This document shows positions 49,628 to 59,330 of a DNA stretch of 64,000 bases, piece by piece. Origin of the DNA: DAISVY01 sp036826635 (GTDB lineage: Bacteria > Zixibacteria > MSB-5A5 > GN15 > FEB-12); the NCBI GenBank assembly GCA_036826635.1, contig DAISVY010000001.1, forward strand, positions 310,001 to 374,000, given 5' to 3'. The notes under the pieces are model-generated. The model ran no database searches, had not been told where the DNA came from, and worked only from the letters and a program-made list of their open reading frames with translations. A program made the position numbers and the translations under genes. How positions within the stretch are numbered: position 1 is the first letter of the stretch; every line of letters begins with the position of its first letter.

Positions 49628-51726
49628 AGCGCACCCGCCAGGAGAGAATCCGCCTGGGGTTCATCGTAACGGCCATGGCCCTCTTCTTTATTGTCGCGAT
49701 TCTGCGCCTGGGACAATTTCAGATTATTAACGCTTCCGCTTACAGTGAAACCGTCGAGCGTCAGTCCGGCGGTAAAGTGCCGATACCGGCCGAGCGGGGG
49801 ATGATCTTTGACCGTTACGGCCGGCTGGTGGCGCAAAACGTCACCCGCTCGTCGCTGTATGCGCACCCCGATTCCCGCCGCGAACTAAACCGCATCGCCA
49901 CATATCTGGAGGACGTGTTCCATCTGTCGTCCGGTCAGGCGGTGGATAATTACCGGCTCAGGCCCAATCGGTTTCGCTGGGTCAAGCGACATCTTGACGA
50001 CCGGGTGGCCCGGCGCATCGCCGGTGAGGCCCCCCACGGTTTGTATCTCCGCGACGAGACCACCCGCCAGTATCCGTTCGGCCGGGTGGGCAAGCAAATC
50101 CTCGGCTTTACCAATATCGACAGCAAAGGCCTTTCTGGTTTTGAATTGTCGTTCGATTCCCTGTTGGCCGGAGAGAAAGGCTGGGCGGATATTCGCCGCG
50201 ACGGTTTGCGCAATACCTATCGCGTCAAGGAAACGGCTCTGGTCAAGCCGGTCCCGGGACAATCGGTTGTTCTGACGGTTGACTGGCAGATGCAGGATAT
50301 CGTCGAACAGGAACTTCGTCAGGGGGTGGAAAAATATAACGCCGAATCCGGCATGGCCGTTTTCTTAGATTGCAACAACGGCGATATACTCTCGATGGCT
50401 CACTATTCGCCGGACGAAGGTGACCCTGACAAACCGGTCAAACTTCGAGCCATCACCGATCAGTTCGAACCCGGTTCGGCGTTCAAACCGTTCACCGCGG
50501 CGGCGTTGCTGGACGCCGGTCTGGTCGATTTTGCCGAATCCACGTACTGTGAAAAAGGTCGCTGGAACACCGGTCGTCGCATCCTTCGCGACGACAAGGA
50601 ACTGGAATGGCTGACTTTTCGCCGCATTATCGAACTCTCAAGTAACATCGGGCTGGGCAAGTGGGCCATTCAGATGGAAGGCCCGGATCTTCTGGAAACA
50701 TATCGGCGCTTCGGTTTTGAGCGGAAACCGGACTGTGGCTTACCCGGCGAAACAGCCGGACAACTGGCGCATGTGCGCGTATGGTCGGATTACAACGTAG
50801 CGGCGATAGCTATGGGGCACTCGGTAGCGGTAAGCGCTTTGCAAATGGCCATGGCTATGGCCGCTATTGCCAACGGGGGCGAACTGCTTAAGCCGCATCT
50901 CTGGCTGGGGAGCGTGGACAATGACGGTTATGTCGAGCGAACGGCTTCGCGTCAGGTCCTCGGTCGGGCAACAAAGAAGGAGTCGGCCGATTCGTTACGT
51001 TCGTTCCTGAGAGGAGTGGTAGAGAACGGCACCGGTTATCCGGCCAATTCGAAGTTCGTTGCGATCAGCGGTAAAACGGGCACGGCCGAGATTCCCAATC
51101 TTGAATCGGGCGGTTATTACAAACATCGTTTTATGGCCAGTTTCTGCGGTTTCTTCCCGGCCGACCGGCCCGTTATCGCGGGGATTGTAGTTCTGCGTGA
51201 TCCCCATCCGATTACTTATGGCGGGCACACTTCCGGGAAGGTCTTCCGCAGTATTGCCGAGCGTTATTGCGTGTCGAACCCCGATCTGTTTATGGTGGCC
51301 GAGCGGACCTGTCCGGAGCGCTCGCACCGGCTGGATATAACCGTGCAGGCTCCCGACCTTATCGGTCATGATCTTCAGCAGGCAAAACTTCAGGCGGATA
51401 ATCGGGAGGTGAAACTTCGCTGCGCTGCCGCCGAGGGGACGGTAGTCTGGCAATTTCCACCTCCCGACCGGCTGATGATTATCGGTGATGAAGTACTGGT
51501 AGCGGTGGCGCCTGCGGACAAGGAAAAGTCACTGATGGCGGATTTGCGCGGTCTGACGGTGCGGAAAGCCACCGCCTTTCTCAATCATGTCGGCATTCCG
51601 TTCGTGGTAGAGGGCAACGGGCAGGTTGCTTCGCAATCGCTGAAACCCGGCGAGGCGATCCCGGTTGGCGCGGTGTGTAAACTGCGGTGCCGACCGCCGA
51701 AAGGAGGTGGATCGTTATCAGGCTGA
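49624..51726 (+). CDS. ftsI: Division transpeptidase FtsI (PBP) with two PASTA domains
   Basis: Septal peptidoglycan transpeptidase, 700 aa. The transmembrane helix is at residues 13-32, a pedestal domain follows (AERGMIFDRYGRLVA), and the catalytic domain has SAFK (Ser285, Lys288), SSN (339-341) and SGKTGTAE. Two PASTA repeats end the protein (DLIGHDLQQAKLQADN and DLRGLTVRKATAFLNHVGI), as in SpoVD-type PBPs. The serine motif is SAFK rather than STFK. GTG start overlapping ftsL. Its last bases contain a strong AAGGAGGT that serves murE. Confidence 0.95.
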   Translation: MKRTRQERIRLGFIVTAMALFFIVAILRLGQFQIINASAYSETVERQSGGKVPIPAERGMIFDRYGRLVAQNVTRSSLYAHPDSRRELNRIATYLEDVFHLSSGQAVDNYRLRPNRFRWVKRHLDDRVARRIAGEAPHGLYLRDETTRQYPFGRVGKQILGFTNIDSKGLSGFELSFDSLLAGEKGWADIRRDGLRNTYRVKETALVKPVPGQSVVLTVDWQMQDIVEQELRQGVEKYNAESGMAVFLDCNNGDILSMAHYSPDEGDPDKPVKLRAITDQFEPGSAFKPFTAAALLDAGLVDFAESTYCEKGRWNTGRRILRDDKELEWLTFRRIIELSSNIGLGKWAIQMEGPDLLETYRRFGFERKPDCGLPGETAGQLAHVRVWSDYNVAAIAMGHSVAVSALQMAMAMAAIANGGELLKPHLWLGSVDNDGYVERTASRQVLGRATKKESADSLRSFLRGVVENGTGYPANSKFVAISGKTGTAEIPNLESGGYYKHRFMASFCGFFPADRPVIAGIVVLRDPHPITYGGHTSGKVFRSIAERYCVSNPDLFMVAERTCPERSHRLDITVQAPDLIGHDLQQAKLQADNREVKLRCAAAEGTVVWQFPPPDRLMIIGDEVLVAVAPADKEKSLMADLRGLTVRKATAFLNHVGIPFVVEGNGQVASQSLKPGEAIPVGAVCKLRCRPPKGGGSLSG

Positions 51727-53201
51727 GTGAATTGGTTCAGGATATCGAAGGGGCCGTCATTACCGGCGACGCCAACGTTGATATCAAGCAGATAGAGTAC
51801 GACTCTCGGTTGATCAAACCGGGTGGTTTGTTCGTGGCGGTGAAAGGTTACCGGCGCGATGGCTACGATTTCGTGGAGGCTGCCAGGGCCGCCGGAGCGG
51901 TGGCGGTTATGGGAGAAAGGGAAGCCTGTCCTTTGGTGGAACATCATGTCCGGGTACCTGAGGTGCGTCGGGCTCTGGCCACGGCGGCGGCTCGGTTTTA
52001 CGGTTTCCCCGGCACGAAAATCAAAGCCTGTGGCGTAACCGGTACCAACGGCAAAACAACCGTGTGTTACCTTCTGCGTCGTATTCTTGAGGCTCGTGAC
52101 AAGGTTACCGGTTTGATCTGTTCGCAGGAGTATTACACGGGAAAGCAAACTTTTCCGGCCGAGCGCACCACCCCGGAGTCTCTGGATGTTCAGCGGTTGT
52201 TGTTTTTGATGAAATCGAATTTTTGTGTCAACGCCGTTATTGAAGCATCCTCGCATGCTCTCGTTCTGCACCGCCTTGATCATGTCAATTTCCGGGTTGC
52301 CGTTTACACCAACCTGACCCGTGATCATCTGGATTTTCACAAGTCCATGGAGGAGTATTACGAGGCCAAGGCCTCTCTGGCTCGGCGACTGGACGGCCCG
52401 CTCAGTTACGCTGTAATAAATCTCGATGTGGAGGCGTTCCGTCCTCTGTTCGCGGAAGTCGACTGCGAATTTATAAGTTACTCGCTGACCAATACCAGCG
52501 CCGATGTCCATTGCGGCGATTTCGAGTTGCGCCCCGACGGTACGACCTTTGATCTCGTAACTCCGATGGGAACACGTACGGTAGAGCTGCACCTTCCGGG
52601 AAGGTTCAACCTGCAGAACGCCGTGGCCGCGGCCGCCGGTGGGCTGGCGTGCGGGGTGGATATCGATAACGTCGTGAAAGGTCTCGAAAAAGCTACCGCT
52701 GTTCCGGGGCGGCTCAACTCTGTCGATTGCGGTCAGCCGTTTGCCGTCTATGTCGATTTCGCGCACACCCCGGACGCCATTGATCGTCTGTGCGAAACGG
52801 TCCGGGAGTTAACCGAAGGACGTTTGCTGCTTTTGTTCGGATGCGGCGGTGACCGGGATAAAGGCAAACGGCCGCTTATGGGAGCGGCGGCTATGAAAGG
52901 TGCCGACTATGTCGTGGTCACTTCCGACAATCCCCGAACGGAGAGACCGGAGGCTATTATCGATGATGTCAGGCCGGGCCTGAGTGGCGACAATTACGAA
53001 ATCGAACCGGACCGCAGAGCCGCCATTGCGGCTATTCTCAGGAAGGCTTCGGCCGGAGACGCGGTTCTTCTGGCCGGTAAAGGAGCCGAGAAGTACGAGG
53101 AAATAAACGGGCAGAAGCGCCCCTTTAGTGATATAGACGAAGCCACGGCCCAACTGAGAGCCATGGGTTTCGATCAACCCGAAGGAACCGAGGAGACTTG
53201 A
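51687..53201 (+). CDS. murE: UDP-MurNAc-tripeptide synthetase MurE (meso-DAP type)
   Basis: Adds the third stem residue to UDP-MurNAc-dipeptide; TSDNPRTERPE contains the DNPR motif of meso-diaminopimelate-adding enzymes. The P-loop GVTGTNGKTTVCYL, LTRDHLDFHKSMEEY and FAHTPDAIDRL are clear. About 500 aa. The start is doubtful: the first in-frame GTG (51687) precedes AAGGAGGT (51701-51708), so the ribosome probably starts after it; homology would place the first residue at VIRLSEL, where only GTT (51714) or ATC (51717) are in frame. Confidence 0.95.
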   Translation: MPTAERRWIVIRLSELVQDIEGAVITGDANVDIKQIEYDSRLIKPGGLFVAVKGYRRDGYDFVEAARAAGAVAVMGEREACPLVEHHVRVPEVRRALATAAARFYGFPGTKIKACGVTGTNGKTTVCYLLRRILEARDKVTGLICSQEYYTGKQTFPAERTTPESLDVQRLLFLMKSNFCVNAVIEASSHALVLHRLDHVNFRVAVYTNLTRDHLDFHKSMEEYYEAKASLARRLDGPLSYAVINLDVEAFRPLFAEVDCEFISYSLTNTSADVHCGDFELRPDGTTFDLVTPMGTRTVELHLPGRFNLQNAVAAAAGGLACGVDIDNVVKGLEKATAVPGRLNSVDCGQPFAVYVDFAHTPDAIDRLCETVRELTEGRLLLLFGCGGDRDKGKRPLMGAAAMKGADYVVVTSDNPRTERPEAIIDDVRPGLSGDNYEIEPDRRAAIAAILRKASAGDAVLLAGKGAEKYEEINGQKRPFSDIDEATAQLRAMGFDQPEGTEET

Positions 53202-54592
53202 TAAGTTTGCGCTTCAGTCAACTGGCTCAAATGACCGGCGGGCGTCTGGTCAATATCGAGTGCGGCGAGCATTCGTTTGTCGGGGTGTCAACCGACAGCC
53301 GGGCAATCGAACCGCGGCAGTTGTTCATAGCTCTTAAGGGCGAGCGCGTGGATGGTCACCGTTTCATCGATCAGGCAGTGGCCCGTGGAGCGGCCGGGGT
53401 GGTTTCCGAAACGGATTTCGCCGATGGTCTGACACTGCCGGCGAATGTCGCTCTGGTCGCCGTGCGGAATACGCACGAGGCCATGCTGACGATGGCGCAG
53501 CGGTATCTTGACAGTGTTCCGGCCCGACGGATCGGTATCAGCGGTTCCAACGGTAAAACCACGACCAAAGAGTATACTTTCCATATGCTGAGTGCGGTTG
53601 CGTCCGATGTTTATCGGTCACCGGGCAATTACAACAACCTTTACGGTATCCCGATGGCCCTGTTCGCCATGCCGCAGAAAACGAAGCTGGCCGTTTTGGA
53701 AATGGGTATTTCCGTCCCGGGTGAGATGGCTCGTCTGGCCGCGGTGGTGAGGCCGCAGGTAGTCGCTATTACCAACGTCAGTCCTACTCATCTGGAGTTT
53801 CTTGGTTCGGTCGAAGCGGTGGCGCGGGAGAAACTGTCTTTGATTGCGAAGGCCGGGGCCGACGTACCGCTGATTATAAACGCCGATGATGATTTGCTGG
53901 TTCGGGAAACGAAAAAGATACGCCCTGCTTATGTCAGTTTCGGTATCGAACGTGATGCCACCTTCCGACCCGATGCGATAACCCGGGGTGAAGATGGCAC
54001 GATAAATGTAACGATAGAAAACAACCGTTTCTGTTTGCCGCTGTTTGGGCAGTACCAGGTTTACAACCTGCTGGCCGCTTATGCGGTGACCCGGACCCTG
54101 GGTTACGACTTCGACGATATCGACACCACCGGTATCGAATTTTCAACCGCTCCCTGGCGCGGGGAGACGATAGTCTCGGGCGGGGTGACATTCATTGCCG
54201 ACTGTTACAACGCCAACCCGGATTCAGTGATGGCCGGGCTGAAATCTTTCGCCGCCCGGTCGGGCCGCGGGCGACGGATCGTTGTCCTTGGTGATATGCT
54301 GGAACTGGGCGAGCGGCAGGATGAATATCATCGGCAGGCAGGGCGCAATTTGGCTGCTTACCCGTTCGACCTGGTTGTGCTGGTGGGACCGCTGGCCCGA
54401 TACATTGCCGACGGTGCCCGCGAGGCGGGAGTTGCCCCCGGGCGAATCCGGCGATACGATGACGCCCGGACATGTGCCGATGACATGATCGCTTATTTGC
54501 ATGAAGATGACCTGGTGTATTTGAAAGGCTCTCGCCGTATCGGTCTGGAGACGATTGTTACAACCTGGCAAAACAAACAAGGGGATGCCTGA
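53198..54592 (+). CDS. murF: UDP-MurNAc-tripeptide D-Ala-D-Ala ligase MurF
   Basis: Adds D-Ala-D-Ala to the tripeptide precursor. The P-loop is GISGSNGKTTTKEY; LEMGISVPGEMARL and ITNVSPTHLEFLGSVEAVAREK are MurF blocks; DCYNANPDSVMAGLKSF and LGDMLELGERQDEYH follow. 464 aa. TTG start at 53198 overlapping the murE stop, with GAGGAGA 5 bases upstream. It overlaps mraY by one base. Confidence 0.96.
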   Translation: MISLRFSQLAQMTGGRLVNIECGEHSFVGVSTDSRAIEPRQLFIALKGERVDGHRFIDQAVARGAAGVVSETDFADGLTLPANVALVAVRNTHEAMLTMAQRYLDSVPARRIGISGSNGKTTTKEYTFHMLSAVASDVYRSPGNYNNLYGIPMALFAMPQKTKLAVLEMGISVPGEMARLAAVVRPQVVAITNVSPTHLEFLGSVEAVAREKLSLIAKAGADVPLIINADDDLLVRETKKIRPAYVSFGIERDATFRPDAITRGEDGTINVTIENNRFCLPLFGQYQVYNLLAAYAVTRTLGYDFDDIDTTGIEFSTAPWRGETIVSGGVTFIADCYNANPDSVMAGLKSFAARSGRGRRIVVLGDMLELGERQDEYHRQAGRNLAAYPFDLVVLVGPLARYIADGAREAGVAPGRIRRYDDARTCADDMIAYLHEDDLVYLKGSRRIGLETIVTTWQNKQGDA

Positions 54593-55680
54593 TGCTTTAC
54601 CATTTGCTGTATCCTCTCACCGATTATATCTCGGCGCTGAACCTGTTTCGGTATATTACTTTCCGCACCGCCGGGGCGACCGTGACGGCTATTATCATCT
54701 CTTTGTTGCTGGGGCCGTTTTTCATCGGTCTGCTGCGCAAATATCAGGTAGCCGAAACCATCCGCGCTGAGGGTCCGAAATCGCATCAGGCCAAAGCCGG
54801 CACGCCGACTATGGGCGGGCTGATCGTTCTGGCCGGAATTGTCATTCCGACCCTGCTGTGGGCCGATCTGACCAATTATTACATCGAGATGGTCCTGCTG
54901 GTAACGCTGTGGCTGGGGGTGCTCGGCTTCATGGATGATTACCTGAAAGTGATAAAAAAGCAGCGCAAGGGTCTGGTGGCTCGCAAGAAAATGATCGGTC
55001 AGCTCCTGCTCGGGGCACTGTTTGCTCTCGGGCTGTACTATCTGGCGCCGCATGAGCAATACGATGGCACCACCGGTATCCCGTTCTTCAAAAATTACGT
55101 GCTCAATCTCGGGGTGCTTTACGTGCCTTTTATCATTCTGGTTATCACCGGGTCTTCGAACGCGGTAAATCTGACCGACGGTCTCGACGGGCTGGCTATC
55201 GGACTTTGCGGGATTTGTTTTGCCGCCTTTCTGGGGATCGTTTACATGACCGGACGATTAGACTATTCGAGCTATTTGCAGATCGAGTATTTCCCCGGCG
55301 CCGGGGAGTTGTCGATTTTCTGCGGGGCCGCCATGGGGGCTGCACTGGGCTTTTTGTGGTTCAACACGTACCCGGCCCAGGTGTTCATGGGCGATACCGG
55401 CTCTCTGGCTCTCGGCGGCGCGCTGGGGGCGATTGCTATCATGATAAAGAAAGAATTGTTACTGGTGATTGTCGGTTTTGTGTTTGTTATCACGGCCCTG
55501 TCGGTAATCCTTCAGGTTCTTTCTTACCGGTATCGCGGCGGTAAAAGGATTTTCAAAATGGCGCCATTGCATCACCATTTCGAGTTAATCGGTTGGGCCG
55601 AGCCCAAAGTTGTGGTGCGTTACTGGATAATCGGGGCTCTGTGTGCCCTGTTAACCCTGTCGACTCTGAAGATACGATGA
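54592..55680 (+). CDS. mraY: Phospho-MurNAc-pentapeptide transferase MraY
   Basis: Integral membrane enzyme attaching phospho-MurNAc-pentapeptide to undecaprenyl phosphate (lipid I). About ten helices, 362 aa. FMDDYLKVIKK (catalytic Asp pair), NAVNLTDGLDGLAIG and MAPLHHHFELIGWAEPKVVVRYW are diagnostic; KSHQAKAGTPTMGGL lies near the N-terminus. It overlaps murF and murD by one and four bases. Confidence 0.98.
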   Translation: MLYHLLYPLTDYISALNLFRYITFRTAGATVTAIIISLLLGPFFIGLLRKYQVAETIRAEGPKSHQAKAGTPTMGGLIVLAGIVIPTLLWADLTNYYIEMVLLVTLWLGVLGFMDDYLKVIKKQRKGLVARKKMIGQLLLGALFALGLYYLAPHEQYDGTTGIPFFKNYVLNLGVLYVPFIILVITGSSNAVNLTDGLDGLAIGLCGICFAAFLGIVYMTGRLDYSSYLQIEYFPGAGELSIFCGAAMGAALGFLWFNTYPAQVFMGDTGSLALGGALGAIAIMIKKELLLVIVGFVFVITALSVILQVLSYRYRGGKRIFKMAPLHHHFELIGWAEPKVVVRYWIIGALCALLTLSTLKIR

Positions 55681-57071
55681 CGGTAGAGGAGAGAATAAGA
55701 GGCAGAAAGATCGGTGTCGTGGGCATGGCCCGCTCCGGTATGGCGGCGGCCCGGCTGGCCCTCGAAATGGGCGGTAGTCCCTTTGTTTCCGACGCGGCTC
55801 CGCAGGAGAAAGTTCGGACACAGTGTGACGAACTGTCGAAGCTGGGTATACCTTTCGAAATCGGAGCCCACACGGACCGGCTGCTCGGTTGTGATTACAT
55901 TGTTCTCTCACCCGGGGTGCCGCTCAGCCTTCAGATTATCCGACGGGCGAAAGAGAAAGGCCTGCCGGTTTTCTCCGAGCTGGAGTTCGCTTCCTGGGTG
56001 TGCCCGGGGAGAATCGTGGCCGTGACCGGCTCCAACGGAAAGACCACGACTACCACGTTGCTTGGTGAAATGCTGACCGCGGGCGGTTTGGATGTCCATG
56101 TCTGCGGCAATATCGGTCGCCCCTTCTCCGATGTTGTCCGCAAGATGAGCGCCGAATCGGTCGCGGTGGTGGAAGTGTCATCGTTCCAGCTTGAGACGGT
56201 CGATCAGTTCAAGCCGTTTGCCGCCTTGGTTCTTAATCTCACGCCCGATCACATCGACCGGCACGGAAGTTTCGAAGCCTACTGTGCCGCCAAGTGGCGG
56301 ATAACCGAAAATCAGGACGAGACAGACCTGCTGGTGCTCAATCGTGATGACAAGACCATCGTTGCCGCCAGCCCGGACACGGCCGCGCGAAAGCTGTTCT
56401 TCAGTATCGGGCCGAAAAATGGAAATGACGTTTGGGTGGAACAAGGGAAACTGTGGGTGCGCTGCGGCGATGAGGCGCAATCAGTGGTAACGACCGCCGA
56501 GATCGCTATCAAGGGGCCGCACAATCTCCAGAATGCCGCCGCGGCTGTTGCGGTGGCCGGACAGTTCAAGGTTGCCCCCGATGCGATGGCTCGTGTGTTG
56601 CGCAGTTTTCCCGGAGTAGAACATCGGCTCGAACGTGCCGCCACGGTAGCCGGAGTGACTTTTATCAACGATTCCAAGGCTACCAACGTCGATTCGGTTT
56701 GCTGGGCGCTTCGCTCGGTCGACACGCCGGTCTATTTGATTCTGGGCGGTCGGGGAAAAGGAGCCGGTTATGAACCTATCGCCGAAGCCGGTCGCGACAA
56801 GGTTAAGGGCATTGTAGTTATCGGGGAAGCCGCGGACGAGATTATCGAAGCTCTCGGCAAAACTTTTCCGGCCCAATACACCGAGACACTCGAAAAAGCC
56901 GTGAATATCTGTTTTGAAATGGCCCATCCGGGAGAGACGGTTTTGCTTTCGCCCGGTTGTGCCAGTTTCGATATGTTCGAAAATTTTGAGCATCGCGGTC
57001 GGGTTTTCAAAGCCGCGGTGGCTGAATTGAAGAATGGGAAGAACACCGATGAAGCGGTCGCGGGTCGGTAG
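55677..57071 (+). CDS. murD: UDP-MurNAc-L-alanine:D-glutamate ligase MurD
   Basis: Adds D-Glu to UDP-MurNAc-Ala. N-terminal GVVGMARSGMAAARLA, P-loop VTGSNGKTTTTTLLGEM, NLTPDHIDRHGSFEAYCAAK, INDSKATNVDSV and LSPGCASFDMFENFEHRG are all MurD motifs. From the ATG at 55677, overlapping the mraY stop (ATGA), 464 aa. Longer upstream extensions lie inside mraY and are not real. Confidence 0.97.
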   Translation: MTVEERIRGRKIGVVGMARSGMAAARLALEMGGSPFVSDAAPQEKVRTQCDELSKLGIPFEIGAHTDRLLGCDYIVLSPGVPLSLQIIRRAKEKGLPVFSELEFASWVCPGRIVAVTGSNGKTTTTTLLGEMLTAGGLDVHVCGNIGRPFSDVVRKMSAESVAVVEVSSFQLETVDQFKPFAALVLNLTPDHIDRHGSFEAYCAAKWRITENQDETDLLVLNRDDKTIVAASPDTAARKLFFSIGPKNGNDVWVEQGKLWVRCGDEAQSVVTTAEIAIKGPHNLQNAAAAVAVAGQFKVAPDAMARVLRSFPGVEHRLERAATVAGVTFINDSKATNVDSVCWALRSVDTPVYLILGGRGKGAGYEPIAEAGRDKVKGIVVIGEAADEIIEALGKTFPAQYTETLEKAVNICFEMAHPGETVLLSPGCASFDMFENFEHRGRVFKAAVAELKNGKNTDEAVAGR

Positions 57072-58143
57072 TATCGACGAAAGCCTCTTGCTGGTTTACC
57101 TGCTGACGCTGGTAGCCGGGCTGGTCATGGTCTATTCGGCCTCGTCGATCATCGCCGAGAGTCGTTTCGGCTCGCACAGTTATTTCATTCGCCAGCAATT
57201 TCTCTGGGCCGTTATCTCACTGGCCACCATCTGGATTATCGGTCGGCTGGATCTTCAGCGTCTGGCCATATATTCCGCACCCGGTCTGTTGCTTACCATA
57301 CTTCTGCTGTCGCTGGTCTTTCTGATGCCGGCTCGCAACGGGTCCCATCGCTGGATCATCCTAGGGCCGCTCACCTTCCAGCCGTCGGAATTGTTCAAGG
57401 GGTTGGTCATTTTGTATCTGGCTTTTTCTCTGTCCAATCCCCGGCGAAACCTGAACCAGCTAAAACAAGTCGTTTTTCCATACGTGCCCATCATCGGGCT
57501 GGGACTGGCCCTGATTCTGGCCGAGCCCGATCTCGGTACGGCGATAGTGATATCCATAACCGTCATAGGTGTTTTCTTTATTGCCGGAGCGCGGATACGG
57601 CACCTGTTCTGGTCGATTCTTCCGCCGGCGGGTATTGCCTCGATTATCGTATTCGTGATCGGTTACAAGAAAGACCGTATCCTGAGTTATCTGGCGGCGG
57701 TGCTCGATCCTTTGCAGGGCAGTTACCATGTTACTCAGGCGGCTTTGACTTTTGGTTCGGGGGGACTGCTTGGCACCGGACTGGGTGACGGTCGTCAGAA
57801 GCTGTTCTTTCTACCCTATCCGCACACTGATTTCATTCTGGCCACGATGGGTGAGGAAATCGGTTTTGTCGGATTGGTGGCTGTGCTGGGAGGTCTGGCA
57901 TTTCTGTTGTGGCGGGGTTGTCGTATCGCCGCGGCTCAGCCGGATCGTTTCGGTTTTCTTCTGGCCGCCGGTATGACCTGGTCGTTGTTTGTCAACATCG
58001 CGATTAACATAGGAGTGGTGACGGCGATCCTTCCGGTAACCGGTCTGGCTCTGCCGTTTTATTCCTATGGCGGGTCGTCGTTGTTGGTTTCAAGTGCGGC
58101 TGTCGGTGTGTTGCTCAATCTCTCGCGAAGGGTACAGCGATGA
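57049..58143 (+). CDS. ftsW: Peptidoglycan polymerase FtsW
   Basis: SEDS-family lipid II glycosyltransferase that pairs with FtsI at the septum. About ten helices, 364 aa; VMVYSASSIIAES, ILGPLTFQPSELFKG, LAEPDLGTAIVI, QAALTFGSGGLLGTGLGDGRQK, FLPYPHTDFILATMGEEIGF and LPFYSYGGSSLLVS are conserved SEDS blocks. The ATG at 57049 is preceded by GGGAAGAA; it overlaps murD by 23 bases, and murG by 4. Confidence 0.97.
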   Translation: MKRSRVGSIDESLLLVYLLTLVAGLVMVYSASSIIAESRFGSHSYFIRQQFLWAVISLATIWIIGRLDLQRLAIYSAPGLLLTILLLSLVFLMPARNGSHRWIILGPLTFQPSELFKGLVILYLAFSLSNPRRNLNQLKQVVFPYVPIIGLGLALILAEPDLGTAIVISITVIGVFFIAGARIRHLFWSILPPAGIASIIVFVIGYKKDRILSYLAAVLDPLQGSYHVTQAALTFGSGGLLGTGLGDGRQKLFFLPYPHTDFILATMGEEIGFVGLVAVLGGLAFLLWRGCRIAAAQPDRFGFLLAAGMTWSLFVNIAINIGVVTAILPVTGLALPFYSYGGSSLLVSSAAVGVLLNLSRRVQR

Positions 58144-59330
58144 GAAAACCGACACGAACAGCCAGACTGGTTTTTGCCGGTGGCGGCACCGGCGGGCATC
58201 TCTTCCCGGCTATCGCCATTGCCGACCGCATTACCGAACTGTTGGCGGGACAGAATCCGCCTACGATTGTCTTTGTCGGGACCCGACGAGGGATAGAATA
58301 CCGTATGCGCGAAACGCTGGCTTATCCTCTGGAGTTGATAAACATCCGTGGAATCGCGCGTTCGTTTACGTTCAAAAATTTGCTTGTTCCGTTTTTGATG
58401 GTCGGGGCTCTGTTGAAAGCCCGGTCCGTTCTTGAGACGGTTAAGCCCGACGTGGTGATCGGTACCGGTGGCTATGTGTCGTGGCCGATTCTGAAGATGG
58501 CGAGCTGGAGAAAAATCCCGGCCGTGCTTCAGGAGCAGAATTCTTACCCCGGTGTTACTACCCGTCGGCTGGCCGGTGGGGCCAGGCGCATCTATTTGGG
58601 TTATGAGGAAGCGCGGGCGTTTCTGCCGTCGACGGCGCACACGATAGTGACCGGCAACCCGGTCAGGCGGTCGGTGATCGGGGGAGATCGTCGGGAGGCT
58701 CGGCAGACTTTCGGTCTTGATCCCGACAAACGCACGATTCTGGTGCTGGGCGGTTCGCAGGGAGCGCGCTCGATCAACCGGGCGGTATTGAAAAGTTTGC
58801 AGTGCGACGCGCTGCCTGAAGGATATCAACTATTGTGGCAGACGGGGAAAAGGGACTACAAGGAAGTAGTCGCAGCAGCGGGTAAGAAGGCTCGAGGGCA
58901 CTCCCTTTTCCCCTTTGAAAATCGTATGCATCTGGTTTATGCCGCGGCCGACGCAGCTATTGCCCGGGCCGGGGCGGTTTCACTGGCGGAGTTGCAGGCC
59001 TGCGCCGTGCCGGCTCTGCTGGTACCGTATCCGTATGCGGCCGGCGATCACCAGCGCAAGAACGCTCGGGCGGCGGTGGAACGCGGGTTCGCCCGTCTGG
59101 TAAATCAGGAAGATATAGAGAAGGTCGATCTGCTCGAAGAAGTCGTGACCATGTTTGAGGGTGGTCAAACAGAACAAATGCGACAGGCCATGCTCCGGCA
59201 GGCCATTGACTCCGGACCGGCCGTGGATATGATAGCCGAGGACATTATCGGGTTGATAGCCCAATCGCAGGAGAAAACACTTGAGAGCACAGCATCCGGT
59301 CGAACACCCGGTAACGCGGTTTGCATGTGA
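58140..59330 (+). CDS. murG: UDP-GlcNAc:lipid I transferase MurG
   Basis: Forms lipid II on the cytoplasmic membrane face. GT-B fold, 396 aa: VFAGGGTGGHLFPAIAIA, GTGGYVSWPILKMA, LQEQNSYPGVTTRRLA, VLGGSQGARSINRAV and RAGAVSLAELQACAVPALLVPYPYAAGDHQ (UDP-GlcNAc site). Overlaps ftsW by four bases. The last 50 bases overlap the favoured murC start. Confidence 0.97.
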   Translation: MRKPTRTARLVFAGGGTGGHLFPAIAIADRITELLAGQNPPTIVFVGTRRGIEYRMRETLAYPLELINIRGIARSFTFKNLLVPFLMVGALLKARSVLETVKPDVVIGTGGYVSWPILKMASWRKIPAVLQEQNSYPGVTTRRLAGGARRIYLGYEEARAFLPSTAHTIVTGNPVRRSVIGGDRREARQTFGLDPDKRTILVLGGSQGARSINRAVLKSLQCDALPEGYQLLWQTGKRDYKEVVAAAGKKARGHSLFPFENRMHLVYAAADAAIARAGAVSLAELQACAVPALLVPYPYAAGDHQRKNARAAVERGFARLVNQEDIEKVDLLEEVVTMFEGGQTEQMRQAMLRQAIDSGPAVDMIAEDIIGLIAQSQEKTLESTASGRTPGNAVCM

